Positions 54,230-63,587 of a stretch of 64,000 bases of DNA are shown piece by piece (within the stretch, counting starts at the first letter, position 1; every line of letters begins with the position of its first letter). The stretch is from Bacillus sp. PAMC26568 (GTDB lineage: Bacteria > Bacillota > Bacilli > Bacillales > Bacillaceae), in the NCBI RefSeq assembly GCF_014235785.1, contig NZ_CP060137.1, forward strand, positions 3,720,001 to 3,784,000, written 5' to 3'. A program made the translations under genes and the position numbers. A model generated the notes under the pieces. It did not search any database. It saw nothing but the letters and a program-made list of their open reading frames with translations, and was not told where the DNA came from.

Positions 54230-56378
54230 TTACTTATCTTTTACTCTCAGAAGCCTTAAACCATTTAAAGTTACAATCAATGTAGCTCCCATGTCCGCAA
54301 AGATGGCAATCCATAGGGTTAGCCATCCTGGGATGACCAGTAATAAAGCAAGCAGCTTAATTCCTAAAGCGAACGTAATATTCTGTTTAATAATCGTCAG
54401 GGCTTTGCGGCTAAGTTCAATTGTGAAAGGAAGTTTCTTTAAATCATCTCCCATTAATGCCACGTCTGCTGTTTCAAGAGCAGTGTCGGTTCCAGCCCCG
54501 CCCATCGCAATGCCTACTGTTGCAGATGCTAGTGCCGGTGCATCATTGATACCGTCTCCGACCATTGCCACTTGACCATATTCATCTCTCAATTTCTTTA
54601 CCGTGTTTAGCTTATCCTGAGGGTGCAATTCAGCTTGAAAATCAGAAACGCCTACCTCATTGCCAATGGCACGTGCGGTACCATTATTATCGCCAGTAAG
54701 CATGATTGTCTTTTTAATGCCTAGATCGTGCAATCTTTTCACAACATACTTTGAGCTTTCGCGAACCTGATCAGCTACAGCTAAAATTGCGAGAAGGGTT
54801 TCATTCGTACCAATCACCATTACGGTTTTACCTTGATTTTGCAAGGATAAAATGCGATCTTTCATTTCAGAATTCATGTGAACTGGAAGCTTTTCTTCAA
54901 ATAACTTAGGGCTGCCAATGAAATAATGATCTCCATCAACGATCCCTTCAATTCCCTTGCCGGTAATTGATGAAAAATTTTCTACTTGTAAGTGTTTATA
55001 GGCAATTCCTTTATCTTCTGCTTTTTTCATAATGGCTGACGCAAGAGGATGCTGGGAACCATATTCCAAAGCAGTAATGATCGAGAACAATTCATTTTCG
55101 TTCCCATTAAGGTTTACCATTTCAAAGTCAGTGACAACTGGGATACCTTTAGTTAACGTGCCTGTTTTATCAAAGGCGATTGCCTTTAACTCACCCATTT
55201 CTTCTAAATAAATACCGCCTTTGATTAAGACTCCGTTTTTCGCTGCGTTCCCAATTGCAGTGACGATGGATACTGGGGTTGAAATGACTAATGCACACGG
55301 ACAGCCAACAACTAATACTGCTAACCCTTGATAAATCCAAGTATCCCAGCTTGCTTCAAAGAAAAGGGGAGGCAAAACCGCGACAAGGAATGCCACGACC
55401 ATAATAGCTGGTGTATACCATTTCGCGAATTTATCAACAAACGCTTGGGAAGGAGCACGTTCTGCTTGAGCTTCAATCCACAAGATGGATGATCTTTGCA
55501 ATGGTTGTATCATCTACGTGCTTTGTTACTTTAACTTCTAATAAACCTTCTGTATTTAATGTTCCTGCAAAAACCTCATCATCAATTCCTTTTTCAACAG
55601 GAACAGATTCTCCAGTTATCGCTGCTTGGTTGATGGATGAATTTCCTTTTACAACCATACCATCCATTGCGATTTTCTGACCTGGCTTAACGAGCATAAT
55701 GTCTCCGACTTGAATATCCTCAACTGAAATCATGCTTTCTGTGCCATTGCGTCGTATGAGAGCTTCTTTTGGGGCAATATTCATTAAGGAACGAATCGAT
55801 TGCCGTGCTTTATCCATCGAATAAGATTCTAACGCTTCGCTGATGGCGAACAAGATAACGACAATCGCACCTTCGCTCCACTCCCCAATAATAGCCGCTC
55901 CAATAATGGCAATTGTCATTAAGGTTTTCATATCAAATTCAAAACGAATCAAATTCTTGAATCCGACAACAAATAATGAGTAACCCCCAATGATGATGGC
56001 CACTAAAAAGGCAAGAATGGATTGAATACTTTCCTCTCCATACATCATCATTGAAAAATAACCGATTGCTATGAACAATCCGGAAGTTATGAGAGTGCCA
56101 TACTTTTTCATGAAAGGTTCTTTGACTGCCTGAATCTTCTCTTTTTCAGGTGTTAGTTTTAGATTTTCAAAAGCCCCTGCCTTTTCCAGCTCTTTAATAC
56201 TCGGGTTTCCTACTACCGTCAATTTCGCTGCACCGAAATTCACTTTTGCATCTTGTACACCATTCAGTTCTTTTACATTTCGTTCAAATTTCCCTGCACA
56301 GCCAGCACATGTGAAGCCTTGAACGCGGTATACATTCTTTTCCCCGATTTGTTCCAAACCTTCAGCTGCCACGAACAC
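54230..56378 (-). pseudogene. cadA: Heavy-metal P1B-type ATPase CadA, frameshifted
   Basis: A Cd/Zn/Pb efflux ATPase of about 715 residues split into two frames. The N-terminal part (start GTG at 56378, stop at 55473) has the metal-binding domain [20 protein letters not shown], the TM region and the TGES phosphatase motif; the C-terminal part has CPC (GCPCALVIS), DKTGT, and [11 protein letters not shown]. One extra base near 55473-55480 (GTGGATTGAAGC where GTGGAAGAAGC is expected) breaks the frame between HLV and [10 protein letters not shown]. The ORF overlaps cadC by 17 bp. Full activity needs a frameshift or sequence error. Confidence 0.92.
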
Positions 56379-56733
56379 TCAACTCCCTTTGATGAGCAAA
56401 AGCTATTTGTATAAGCTGTTTCACATGGTCATCATCTAATGAATAAAAAACAAGCTTTCCCTCTTTTCGATATTTTGCTAGACCTAAGTTATTAAGAAGC
56501 CTTAAATGGTGAGAGGCTGTCGCCATTGTTGCACCTACTATATTTGCTGCATCGCATACACATAATTCTTCTTCTAAAGAAAGAGCGTAGGCAATCTTCA
56601 ATCTTGTATCATCAGATAATGCTTTATAAATTTTGGCAACAGGTGATGTTTCTTGTTTGTCCAGCTGCTCTTTTACCCGTTGTACCTTTTTACTATCAAC
56701 ACAGGGTACTTCACATACATCTTGGATTTTCAT
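56362..56733 (-). CDS. cadC: CadC metal-sensing repressor
   Basis: A 123-aa ArsR/SmtB repressor. All four cysteines of the Cd/Pb site are present at the positions known from S. aureus CadC: Cys7 and Cys11 ([11 protein letters not shown]) and Cys58 and Cys60 (ELCVCD). HTH residues [20 protein letters not shown] follow. The start at MKIQ has AGGGGTG upstream. It is the first gene of the cadCA operon, with a dyad just upstream as operator. Metal release should induce cadA, but that gene is frameshifted. Confidence 0.96.
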   Translation of the reverse strand: MKIQDVCEVPCVDSKKVQRVKEQLDKQETSPVAKIYKALSDDTRLKIAYALSLEEELCVCDAANIVGATMATASHHLRLLNNLGLAKYRKEGKLVFYSLDDDHVKQLIQIAFAHQRELSVRGS

Positions 56734-56749
56734 ATACTCACCCCTACAT

Positions 56750-56765
56750 TCAAACATTCGTTTGA
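56750..56765. promoter_or_regulatory. Candidate CadC operator
   Basis: TCAAAC-ATTC-GTTTGA, a perfect 6-bp inverted repeat 17 bp before the cadC start. A further TCAAAC/TTTGA pair at 56797-56815 could extend it. Confidence 0.65.
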
Positions 56766-56923
56766 TTATTAGTATATGCAGGTGATCCACTATAGTCAAA
56801 CAATCTTTTGAATATTATTTCTTTTTCTCGTTAGAAAGGAAACGTTTTTAAATAAGAAAGGATATGGAGATAAAAATTTAATATATATACATATGTTCAT
56901 ATACATGCAAAAAATTTGTTCAC

Positions 56924-56953
56924 AAAAAAAAGCAGCATAAGCTGCTATTTTTA
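56924..56953 (-). terminator. Rho-independent terminator after spoVR
   Basis: AGCAGC and GCTGCT arms (minus strand) with a 4-nt loop, flanked by A and T runs, overlapping the end of spoVR. Confidence 0.8.
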
Positions 56954-58360
56954 CAAATACTTCCGATGAATCGCTTTCCCGTCATACGTAAACAATACAG
57001 GCTTCCCTTCCAAAATCGACTCCATATGCACCGCGCGTCCCCAAAGCTGGTGAATATACGGAAGCACTTTTTCGAGATATTTCAAGTCGAGTTCAATATC
57101 TTCATACCAATGCTTCAAATACAGTTCATTATTTTTCAGGTAATCCCCATCGTTCACTGTAATGTACGGGAACCCTCCGTTTACACGCATGTTGATTAAC
57201 TGATCGCGGACATGTTCCCATTCTTTATCAACGACCTTATAATCTCTGCCTTGCTTTTGGAAAAGATACATATCTTCCCTGGTGACTAGATCTTTTGTCA
57301 TGTAATTTCGGATAAAGGATAAATCAGATTCAACTTCTCTTACTTCAAACATTTTTTCCCGTCCTGATCCTCGTTCAACCCCAAGTTTGATCATATCTTC
57401 TGTCGGGTTATTGTAACGCTCTTCGATATCTTCAAAGATTTTAAGTCCCAAATAGTATGGATTAATGCCAGTACGTGAAGGCTGAACGACTCCTGCATTC
57501 AGTTTTGCAAACTCAATTGCCTCGTCTGAAGTGAGATCAAGCTCCCGCAGGATACGCTGATGCCAGAAGGAAGCCCAGCCTTCGTTCATGATTTTTGTCT
57601 CGAGCTGAGGCCAGAAATAGAGCATTTCCTCGCGCATCATGGTTAAAATGTCACGCTGCCATTCTTCAAGGTCTCGGCTGTATTCTTCAATGAACAGCAG
57701 GATGTCCTTTTCAGGCGATGGCGGAAATTGCTTTTTCTTTTTTGAAGGTGCCGCTTTAGGCTTTTGTTTGTCATCCAGTCCCCACAAGTCATCATAAGGT
57801 GAGGTTTTTTTGACATCTTCTTCTTCCTCATCCCCCATTGTCCATGATAATTTTGGTCGCATTAACGACGGATCGATATGCTCTTGAATGGCAAGAACAG
57901 CGTCTAAGAATGTTTCTACTTCTGCTCTGCCATGATCAATTTCATATTGTTTGATCCGCTCCGCAGTTGCCGCCATGCTTTCCACCATGTCCCGTTTTGT
58001 ATTTTGAAACCGGCTGTTGTTCTTGAAAAAATCACAATGGGCAAGAACGTGTGCGACAATTAATTTATTTTGAATAAGTGAATTAGTATCAAGCAAAAAG
58101 GCATAGCATGGATCAGAATTAATAACCAATTCATAAATTTTGCTTAAGCCCAGATCGTAGTGAAGCTTCATTTTATAAAATTGTTTTCCAAAGCTCCAAT
58201 GTGAAAAACGGGTCGGCATTCCGTAGGCACCAAATGTATAAATGATATCAGCCGGACAAATTTCATACCGCATCGGATAATAGTCCAGCCCAAATCCATC
58301 TGCAATTTCCGTAATTTCTGCAATGGCATATTCAAGTGATTTCCGGTAAGCTTCGTTCAC
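56951..58360 (-). CDS. spoVR: SpoVR-family protein
   Basis: A 469-aa SpoVR-like protein. Conserved parts are [29 protein letters not shown]-like segment replaced here by [20 protein letters not shown], the [18 protein letters not shown] stretch and [20 protein letters not shown]. In Bacillus it is sporulation-associated; the biochemical role is unknown and relatives without spores exist. The start is GTG with GGGGGA. It is monocistronic, with a terminator. Confidence 0.93.
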   Translation of the reverse strand: MNEAYRKSLEYAIAEITEIADGFGLDYYPMRYEICPADIIYTFGAYGMPTRFSHWSFGKQFYKMKLHYDLGLSKIYELVINSDPCYAFLLDTNSLIQNKLIVAHVLAHCDFFKNNSRFQNTKRDMVESMAATAERIKQYEIDHGRAEVETFLDAVLAIQEHIDPSLMRPKLSWTMGDEEEEDVKKTSPYDDLWGLDDKQKPKAAPSKKKKQFPPSPEKDILLFIEEYSRDLEEWQRDILTMMREEMLYFWPQLETKIMNEGWASFWHQRILRELDLTSDEAIEFAKLNAGVVQPSRTGINPYYLGLKIFEDIEERYNNPTEDMIKLGVERGSGREKMFEVREVESDLSFIRNYMTKDLVTREDMYLFQKQGRDYKVVDKEWEHVRDQLINMRVNGGFPYITVNDGDYLKNNELYLKHWYEDIELDLKYLEKVLPYIHQLWGRAVHMESILEGKPVLFTYDGKAIHRKYL

Positions 58361-58545
58361 GCGTTTTCCCCCTATCTCCTCTTTAAGACAATGTATGAAT
58401 CGGAGTCCGAAAAGATGAAAAAAAGCTTAGCAGGCTGAAGTTTGATTTTAAAGAGATTCCCTTGAACATAGTATTGAATGGAACCTTTGGCTATTGTATT
58501 GTTATTGATAGTGCGAGTACAGGATCAATGTATTTTATTGGAAAT

Positions 58546-58632
58546 ACTGATAAAATCACTATTTAGACTGATAAAACTGCGGATTTCATTGATAAAAACT
58601 CGGATTTACACTGATAAAACTGAAGTTTCGGC
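58546..58632. repeat. Phased short repeat, left block (21-22 bp units)
   Basis: ACTGATAAAA occurs at 58546, 58567 and 58610, and the variant ATTGATAAAA at 58588, giving spacings of 21, 21 and 22 bp. The rest of each unit is similar (CTGCGGATTTC, CTCGGATTTAC). The series ends where the IS begins. 58361-58545 shows no gene. Confidence 0.8.
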
Positions 58633-58745
58633 TTGACCCCCTATTTTTTAGACACAAACTTTGTTTTTTTCTTTCTATCTTAGTTTTTCATTTTTTTGTT
58701 TCACATCTTCAGTTTGAACACATGCTGATGATGTGAAATCCTGTT

Positions 58746-59708
58746 TTATAAGCTTACTGCCATATCTTTTGGATACCCACTATCTTTATAAAGCTTATGA
58801 AACTTTTTTGGTGTCAGGTAGTTTAAGCTACCATGAAATCTTCGATTATTATAAAAGTCCATAAACTCATCGATCCTGTAATAGGCTTCCTCGAAACACT
58901 CAAACGTGTACCTCTTGTAACACTCTCGCTCAATGATACTGTGGAACGATTCAATATATGCGTTTAGATCAGGCGTCTTAGGTGGTATGCGTTCATGATA
59001 GACTTTATTCGTCTCACAGAACTTTCCGAACACCTCACTGACGAACTGAGGACCGTTGTCGCTTCTAATAATGATACTTGTTCCTTCTTCATCTTCAGGG
59101 ATTATGACCTGGCGTCTGATTAATGCTTCTTGAACCATTCCTGTAATGGCTTTAGCCTTACATGTCGAGCCTTTATAATAGCCCACTATACAACGGTCAA
59201 ACACATCAATGGCACTGGCTAGAAAGAAGAATCGCCCACTATTTTCGATTGTTCCATATTTAATATCAACTTGCCATAACTGGTTAGGTTCAGTCACCAC
59301 ATGCTGTTTTGCCAGCCTTTTTGGGTAACGGGACTTAAATCTTCGTGGCAGTAATATATCTAACTTTCCGCATAGCCGATGAACCTTTTTAGGGTTAATA
59401 ACCAGGTTGTGTTTTACGCGTAAATAATGAGTTAATTTCTTATATCCGTATATGCCTTCTTCTCCTTCAATGGCTTCCATTAGATACTCTTCAATCTGTT
59501 CATCTGGAACCATTTCATAAGACGTATTATACGAATATCCTGGAACAGGACGACCTACTTTTTCCGTCTTTTCTTCCTTATCCTTCTGATGATAATAATG
59601 CAAAGATCGCTGCACCCCCACAGCCTTTAAAACGGCTTTTACTGAAAATCCTTCTTTTAACCATAGCTGAGCTTCTTTTAAGCGGTCCTGTGTCGAAATC
59701 AGTTTTTT
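58746..59708 (-). CDS. IS3 OrfB transposase catalytic domain (frameshift product)
   Basis: The catalytic half of the transposase, read in the -1 frame relative to orfA. The DDE motif is complete: D in WQVDIKYGTI, D in IRSDNGPQFVSE and E in DLNAYIESFHSIIERE. An HTH_21-type segment lies before it (GYKKLTHYLRVKHNLVINPK). Its frame joins orfA at an eight-A stretch (59703-59710), followed by KKLISTQDRLKEAQLWLKEG in the new frame. A GTG at 59621 gives a shorter product if initiated alone. It looks intact. Confidence 0.9.
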   Translation of the reverse strand, partial: KKLISTQDRLKEAQLWLKEGFSVKAVLKAVGVQRSLHYYHQKDKEEKTEKVGRPVPGYSYNTSYEMVPDEQIEEYLMEAIEGEEGIYGYKKLTHYLRVKHNLVINPKKVHRLCGKLDILLPRRFKSRYPKRLAKQHVVTEPNQLWQVDIKYGTIENSGRFFFLASAIDVFDRCIVGYYKGSTCKAKAITGMVQEALIRRQVIIPEDEEGTSIIIRSDNGPQFVSEVFGKFCETNKVYHERIPPKTPDLNAYIESFHSIIERECYKRYTFECFEEAYYRIDEFMDFYNNRRFHGSLNYLTPKKFHKLYKDSGYPKDMAVSL

Positions 59709-60001
59709 TTAAGAAGATTCTTTAACATCGCCACTTCCAGCTCTTTTTCACCAAGGAGTTTCATTGCCTGTTCATATTTTTCCATTAATTCATCCTTAGA
59801 TGGATGATCAGAAAGGGGGGTAACATCATCTTTTTCCATTGCTTCCTGGACCTCATCTTGGTAGATTTTCATCCAGCTTCTTAAAGTATCCGAAGAAATA
59901 CCAGCCTTCCTGGCAATAGAAGCTAAGTTCCCCGTTTCAAGTGCCATCCGAACGTATTTCTTTTTTACATCTTCAATAACATCTATCTTCTTTTTGGCCA
60001 T
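59699..60001 (-). CDS. IS3 OrfA (HTH and leucine-zipper region)
   Basis: A 100-aa HTH protein: IARKAGISSDTLRSWMKIYQ, then a leucine-rich helix (MEKYEQAMKLLGEKELEVAM). It ends right after an A8 run that should allow a -1 shift into orfB. It is complete. Confidence 0.9.
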   Translation of the reverse strand: MAKKKIDVIEDVKKKYVRMALETGNLASIARKAGISSDTLRSWMKIYQDEVQEAMEKDDVTPLSDHPSKDELMEKYEQAMKLLGEKELEVAMLKNLLKKN

Positions 60002-60089
60002 ATCCCTTTCCTCCCCATTTGATAACCTATATCCATTTTAAATCATATAGGTTTCGTGTCCAAATGAATAAGGGGGCCAAAAAGGTTTC

Positions 60090-60131
60090 ACTGATAAAAC
60101 CTGAATTTACACAGATAGAATTGTACATACA
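60090..60131. repeat. Phased short repeat, right block
   Basis: ACTGATAAAAC at 60090 and a degenerate ACAGATAGAA at 60111 (21-bp step) continue the repeat array found left of the IS at 58546-58632, showing that the IS landed inside it. Confidence 0.7.
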
Positions 60132-60295
60132 CCGTTTTAACTCTCATTTCAGTGATTAAGACAGACTCCGCAGCAGTCAGAGATACTGCCACGCTTGAAA
60201 ATGAGTGCATTTCCATGTTTGCCAGGGCTTTAAATGGCCAAAGGCAACTAGAAAAAGGACATTTCAGATAAAATAAAGCACTAAGGGGACGGCGC

Positions 60296-60823
60296 ATGAA
60301 ACATCCAATCATTTTAGCAATCATAATATCTATAGCCATTCTTACCGGGTGTTCAAAAGAACAGACGTTTGAAGATTTTTTCCATACAAAAATGGAGGCA
60401 ACAAAGAAAGAGTGGGGAAATGAGGTTGATTACTCGTATTCTCTCTTACACAAGGAATACAATATTGTACACCCTGATGATGCTATTGCTGTTTTCAAAG
60501 AGCAAAAGAATAATAGAGAACAGCTATTCATAGCATACTTTGAAAAAAAAAATGGAATATGGAACTGGATCCGGACAAGAGGAGCGGAATTGGATTCTCG
60601 AGTACAATGGTCTGCCATGCATGAAAAACCATACATTTATTCAGGTGCTATAACAGATGAATCGGTATCTGAAGTTTATGCGGGAGATGCATTAGCCAAA
60701 ATTATCAAGGTTGAAGACGGCAAACGATTTTGGTTCGCCATCAGCAGCGTGAAAGATACGTCGGTAACAGCAGTTAAAAGTGATAGCACGAAAGAAAAAA
60801 TGGAAGAAATCAACGAAGAATAA
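60296..60823 (+). CDS. Hypothetical lipoprotein
   Basis: A 175-aa protein with a lipobox (ILTGC, Cys19) after a short basic signal (MKHP). The mature part is mixed alpha/beta, starting QTFEDFFHTKMEATKKEWGN, with several charged and aromatic residues (IWNWIRTRGAELD, KRFWFAISSVKDTS). I do not recognise the family. GGGGACGGCGC lies upstream as a weak ribosome site. It is convergent to an MFS gene with a terminator in between. Confidence 0.75.
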   Translation: MKHPIILAIIISIAILTGCSKEQTFEDFFHTKMEATKKEWGNEVDYSYSLLHKEYNIVHPDDAIAVFKEQKNNREQLFIAYFEKKNGIWNWIRTRGAELDSRVQWSAMHEKPYIYSGAITDESVSEVYAGDALAKIIKVEDGKRFWFAISSVKDTSVTAVKSDSTKEKMEEINEE

Positions 60824-60827
60824 AAAT

Positions 60828-60858
60828 AAAACGTTCGGCTGCTTCACCGAACGTTTTT
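60828..60858. terminator. Bidirectional terminator between lipoprotein and MFS genes
   Basis: AAAACGTTCGG and CCGAACGTTTT arms with a 6-nt loop between convergent genes. Confidence 0.9.
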
Positions 60859-60862
60859 CTGC

Positions 60863-62062
60863 TTATACTCTCTCAACAGATACAGTTTGCTTTAATGTGC
60901 GTTTTTGCCAAAAGATAGTCATAATCAGTGTAACCACTAGGAACGCGAGCCCTAAAACAAACGGATACAAGATTTGAACATCATACAGCATGCCTGCGAG
61001 TGTTGGTCCAAGAATATTGCCGATGCTCATGTATGCATTGTTCATACCCATTGCAAAGCCCTGTTCATCACCAGCCATTTTCGAGATGAGCGTATTCAGT
61101 ACAGGACGCAGGATTGATGTGGCAAGGAAAATCAGTAATGTGACACCAAAGAATAGAATGTAGCTTGAAGCAAATAGCGATAATAAAAATCCGATTGCTG
61201 CCACAGCAAGGAAAATGTTCAAAACCATCCCTTCGCCGTAGCGTCTTACAACGCGATCCACTACAAATAGCTGAACAATGACACTAATGATTCCAGTAGA
61301 AGTAATCATAAGAGCGATTTGCTGAGGTGTTGCATCGAATTGATTGTCTACAAATAACCCAAGAACGGACTCGTACGCCATCAAACCGAAGCTCATTACG
61401 AGCGTGATTACAAGCGGCACGAAGTATGGCATGCTGATTGAACGTACCATCTTTTTAGCCATTGATTCATTATCTTTTGGCATAGTCATTGCAGTGGCAT
61501 CCTTCGTTTCGCTTTCTTCAAGAACAAGGATTGAGAAAATGACAGCTGCCAGTGAAACGATTGCTGAGATTAAGAACGGCATTTTCAAGCCAAAGTCTGC
61601 AAGAAAGCCGCCGATTCCTGGTCCAACGACTATACCAAGTGACATCGCAGCTGAAACGAAGCTGTTTCCTTTTGCACGCTGGTCCATTGAAGTGATATCT
61701 GCAACATATGCAAAGATTGCCGGAACTAATAAAGCTGCTCCAATTCCCCCAATGACACGGGAAGCATATAGCCACCAAATCGAATCAAATGCGTAAAACA
61801 CAAACATCGAGAGTGTTAACCCTATTAAACCGTAGATAATCATTTTTCTGCGGCCATATTGGTCTGCCCATTTTCCCGCTATCGGAGAAAAAATGAGCTG
61901 TGCGCCTGCAAATATGGCAATCATTAAACCAGCTGCTGTACCGCCCTGGTTAATGGATTCCAAATATGCCGGCAGAATCGGAATGATAATCCCAAAACTT
62001 CCAATCGCAATAAACATGTTGATCATTAATATAAACATTTTTTTCTTTTGTTCTGCTGACAA
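60863..62062 (-). CDS. MFS drug-efflux-type transporter
   Basis: A 399-aa, 12-helix MFS exporter with the motif A loop GKWADQYGRRKMIIYGLIGL and the motif C region GIVVGPGIGGFLADFG typical of drug:H+ antiporters such as NorA/Bmr. I start at TTG (MSAEQKKKM), after GAGGGG, rather than at the longer ATG frame, which has no ribosome site. A 7-bp perfect dyad upstream suggests control by a MarR-like repressor. Drugs exported are not predictable. Confidence 0.83.
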   Translation of the reverse strand: MSAEQKKKMFILMINMFIAIGSFGIIIPILPAYLESINQGGTAAGLMIAIFAGAQLIFSPIAGKWADQYGRRKMIIYGLIGLTLSMFVFYAFDSIWWLYASRVIGGIGAALLVPAIFAYVADITSMDQRAKGNSFVSAAMSLGIVVGPGIGGFLADFGLKMPFLISAIVSLAAVIFSILVLEESETKDATAMTMPKDNESMAKKMVRSISMPYFVPLVITLVMSFGLMAYESVLGLFVDNQFDATPQQIALMITSTGIISVIVQLFVVDRVVRRYGEGMVLNIFLAVAAIGFLLSLFASSYILFFGVTLLIFLATSILRPVLNTLISKMAGDEQGFAMGMNNAYMSIGNILGPTLAGMLYDVQILYPFVLGLAFLVVTLIMTIFWQKRTLKQTVSVERV

Positions 62063-62120
62063 AATGACAGCCCCTCTTCCTATAATAAACTGCTGCATCA
62101 GACATTTTATTTTTTTAAAT

Positions 62121-62137
62121 ACTTAACCATGTTAAGT
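62121..62137. promoter_or_regulatory. Operator-like dyad upstream of the MFS gene
   Basis: ACTTAAC-CAT-GTTAAGT, a perfect 7-bp inverted repeat 59-75 bp before the start codon. Resembles MarR-type operators, but no MarR gene is next to it. Confidence 0.6.
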
Positions 62138-62185
62138 TGTTGGGGATCATCTGTCAACGAGAAAGGATTGGAGTTTTTTATGTGA

Positions 62186-63400
62186 TCATGAAACCGCTGC
62201 AGGTTCTGCTTTTAAGTCCATAGCAGGACCAAAGAATTCGTAATGGATCTTTTCCTGTTTAACTCCTAGATCGATCAGATTTTGAATCATTGCTTTCATA
62301 AATGAAGCAGGACCGCAAATATAAAATTCCCCTTCTTTATTGTCCAGAATTTTTTCTAAGTCATTCTTGCCGATTATGCCTTCTTTGTAAAAACATTGAT
62401 CGATGCAGTCTTGAGCAGAAGGTTTGCTGTAAAATGCAAATGTACGGCTGTCCGGCAATTTAGCACATAATTCAGCAGTTTCTTTTGAAAAAGCATGTGT
62501 GCTGCTATTCTGTGTTGCATGAATAAAGGTCACTTCGCGTTCCGCCTGATCTTTTGCAAGAGTATGAAGCATGCTCATAAATGGGGTGATTCCTACTCCT
62601 CCGCTAATAAACGTTACAGGGGTTTCAGCTGAATCACTTAAGACAAATTCACCTGCAGGAGCACTGATTTCTACCATATCTCCGACTGATACATGATCAT
62701 GAAGGTAATTGGATACTTTGCCTGCTTCAGATTCGGTTCCGCCTTCCCGTTTCACGGAAATTCTTAAATATGGCATATCCTTGCTGCCTGACAAACTATA
62801 TTGTCTATTCATCGCATACGTTTCTGAAGGAATGCTGATCCGAAGCGAAATGTATTGACCTGACTGAAAAGCCGGTATCCCTTCTGATGAATCTAAATAG
62901 AAAGAAGAGATAAATTCGCTTTCTTTCTCAATGCGGACAACCTTGAATGGCTTGAACCCTTCCCATCCTGCTTCATTATATAAATCCTTTTCTGCGTCGA
63001 TAAAAATACCGGCAATGACGCCATATGCATTTCCCCAAGCTTGTAAAATCTCAGGTGTTGCAGCGTCTCCAAGCACTTGATTGATTGCTTGCAGCAAGTG
63101 TTCCCCGACAATCGAATAATGCTCTGGTTTAACACCGAGACTGCGGTGTTTATGAGCAATTTGTTTCACAACAGGCAAAATCATGTGAAGCTGGTGAATG
63201 TTTTTCGCTGCTGCGTAAACCGTATTTGCAAGTGCAGTTTGCTGTCTCCCCTTTTGCTGATTGGCATGATTGAAAATATTTAATAGCTCTGGGTGGCTTT
63301 CAAAAAGATTTTTGTAAAAGCGAGAAGTAATTTCTACACCTTTTTCTTCTAAAACAGGTACAGTTGACTGAATGATTTCAATTGTTTTTTGAGCCAGCAT
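62186..63400 (-). CDS. hmp: Flavohaemoglobin Hmp (nitric oxide dioxygenase)
   Basis: A 404-aa flavohaemoglobin. N-terminal globin (to about residue 140) with the proximal histidine in IAHKHRSLGVKPEHY, FAD-binding motif RQYSLSG in the reductase part, NAD-binding ISGGVGITPFMSMLHTLAKD, and C-terminal FYICGPASFMKAMIQNLIDL. It turns NO and O2 into nitrate and protects respiration. I start at MLAQKTIE with AAAGGAG. Two NsrR-type dyads lie upstream, and nsrR is divergent. Confidence 0.97.
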   Translation of the reverse strand: MLAQKTIEIIQSTVPVLEEKGVEITSRFYKNLFESHPELLNIFNHANQQKGRQQTALANTVYAAAKNIHQLHMILPVVKQIAHKHRSLGVKPEHYSIVGEHLLQAINQVLGDAATPEILQAWGNAYGVIAGIFIDAEKDLYNEAGWEGFKPFKVVRIEKESEFISSFYLDSSEGIPAFQSGQYISLRISIPSETYAMNRQYSLSGSKDMPYLRISVKREGGTESEAGKVSNYLHDHVSVGDMVEISAPAGEFVLSDSAETPVTFISGGVGITPFMSMLHTLAKDQAEREVTFIHATQNSSTHAFSKETAELCAKLPDSRTFAFYSKPSAQDCIDQCFYKEGIIGKNDLEKILDNKEGEFYICGPASFMKAMIQNLIDLGVKQEKIHYEFFGPAMDLKAEPAAVS

Positions 63401-63427
63401 GCGGATGTGCTCCTTTATTTTAAAGTA

Positions 63428-63487
63428 GTATTTTAAATACATCTTTATCTTAGAGCGAGAAGTGATTTAAAGCAATATTTCAAATAC
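63428..63487. promoter_or_regulatory. Two NsrR-type dyads between hmp and nsrR
   Basis: GTATTTTAAATAC at 63428-63440 is a perfect 13-bp palindrome, and ATATTTCAAATAC at 63475-63487 a near copy; each is followed by ATCTTTA. Their position upstream of hmp fits NO-responsive control by NsrR. Confidence 0.75.
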
Positions 63488-63587
63488 ATCTTTAAGAAAC
63501 CTGTCACATTTCATCTCAATCTTTTTCTAAAGGTCTTTATGCTGTGATAAGATAGGTATACTTCATGCAATGGGGCGATGTACTTTA

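Larger units (their letters stand above)
58634..60079 (-). mobile_element. IS3-family insertion sequence, intact
   Basis: A 1446-bp element with inverted ends: left TGACCCCCTATTTTTTAGAC and right, reversed, TGGCCCCCTTATTCATTTGG. The ends start TG and close CA as in the IS3 family. It encodes orfA and orfB with a -1 frameshift site. No clear 3-4 bp target duplication is visible (left ...GGCT, right AAAAG...). It splits a 21-bp repeat array. Confidence 0.9.
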
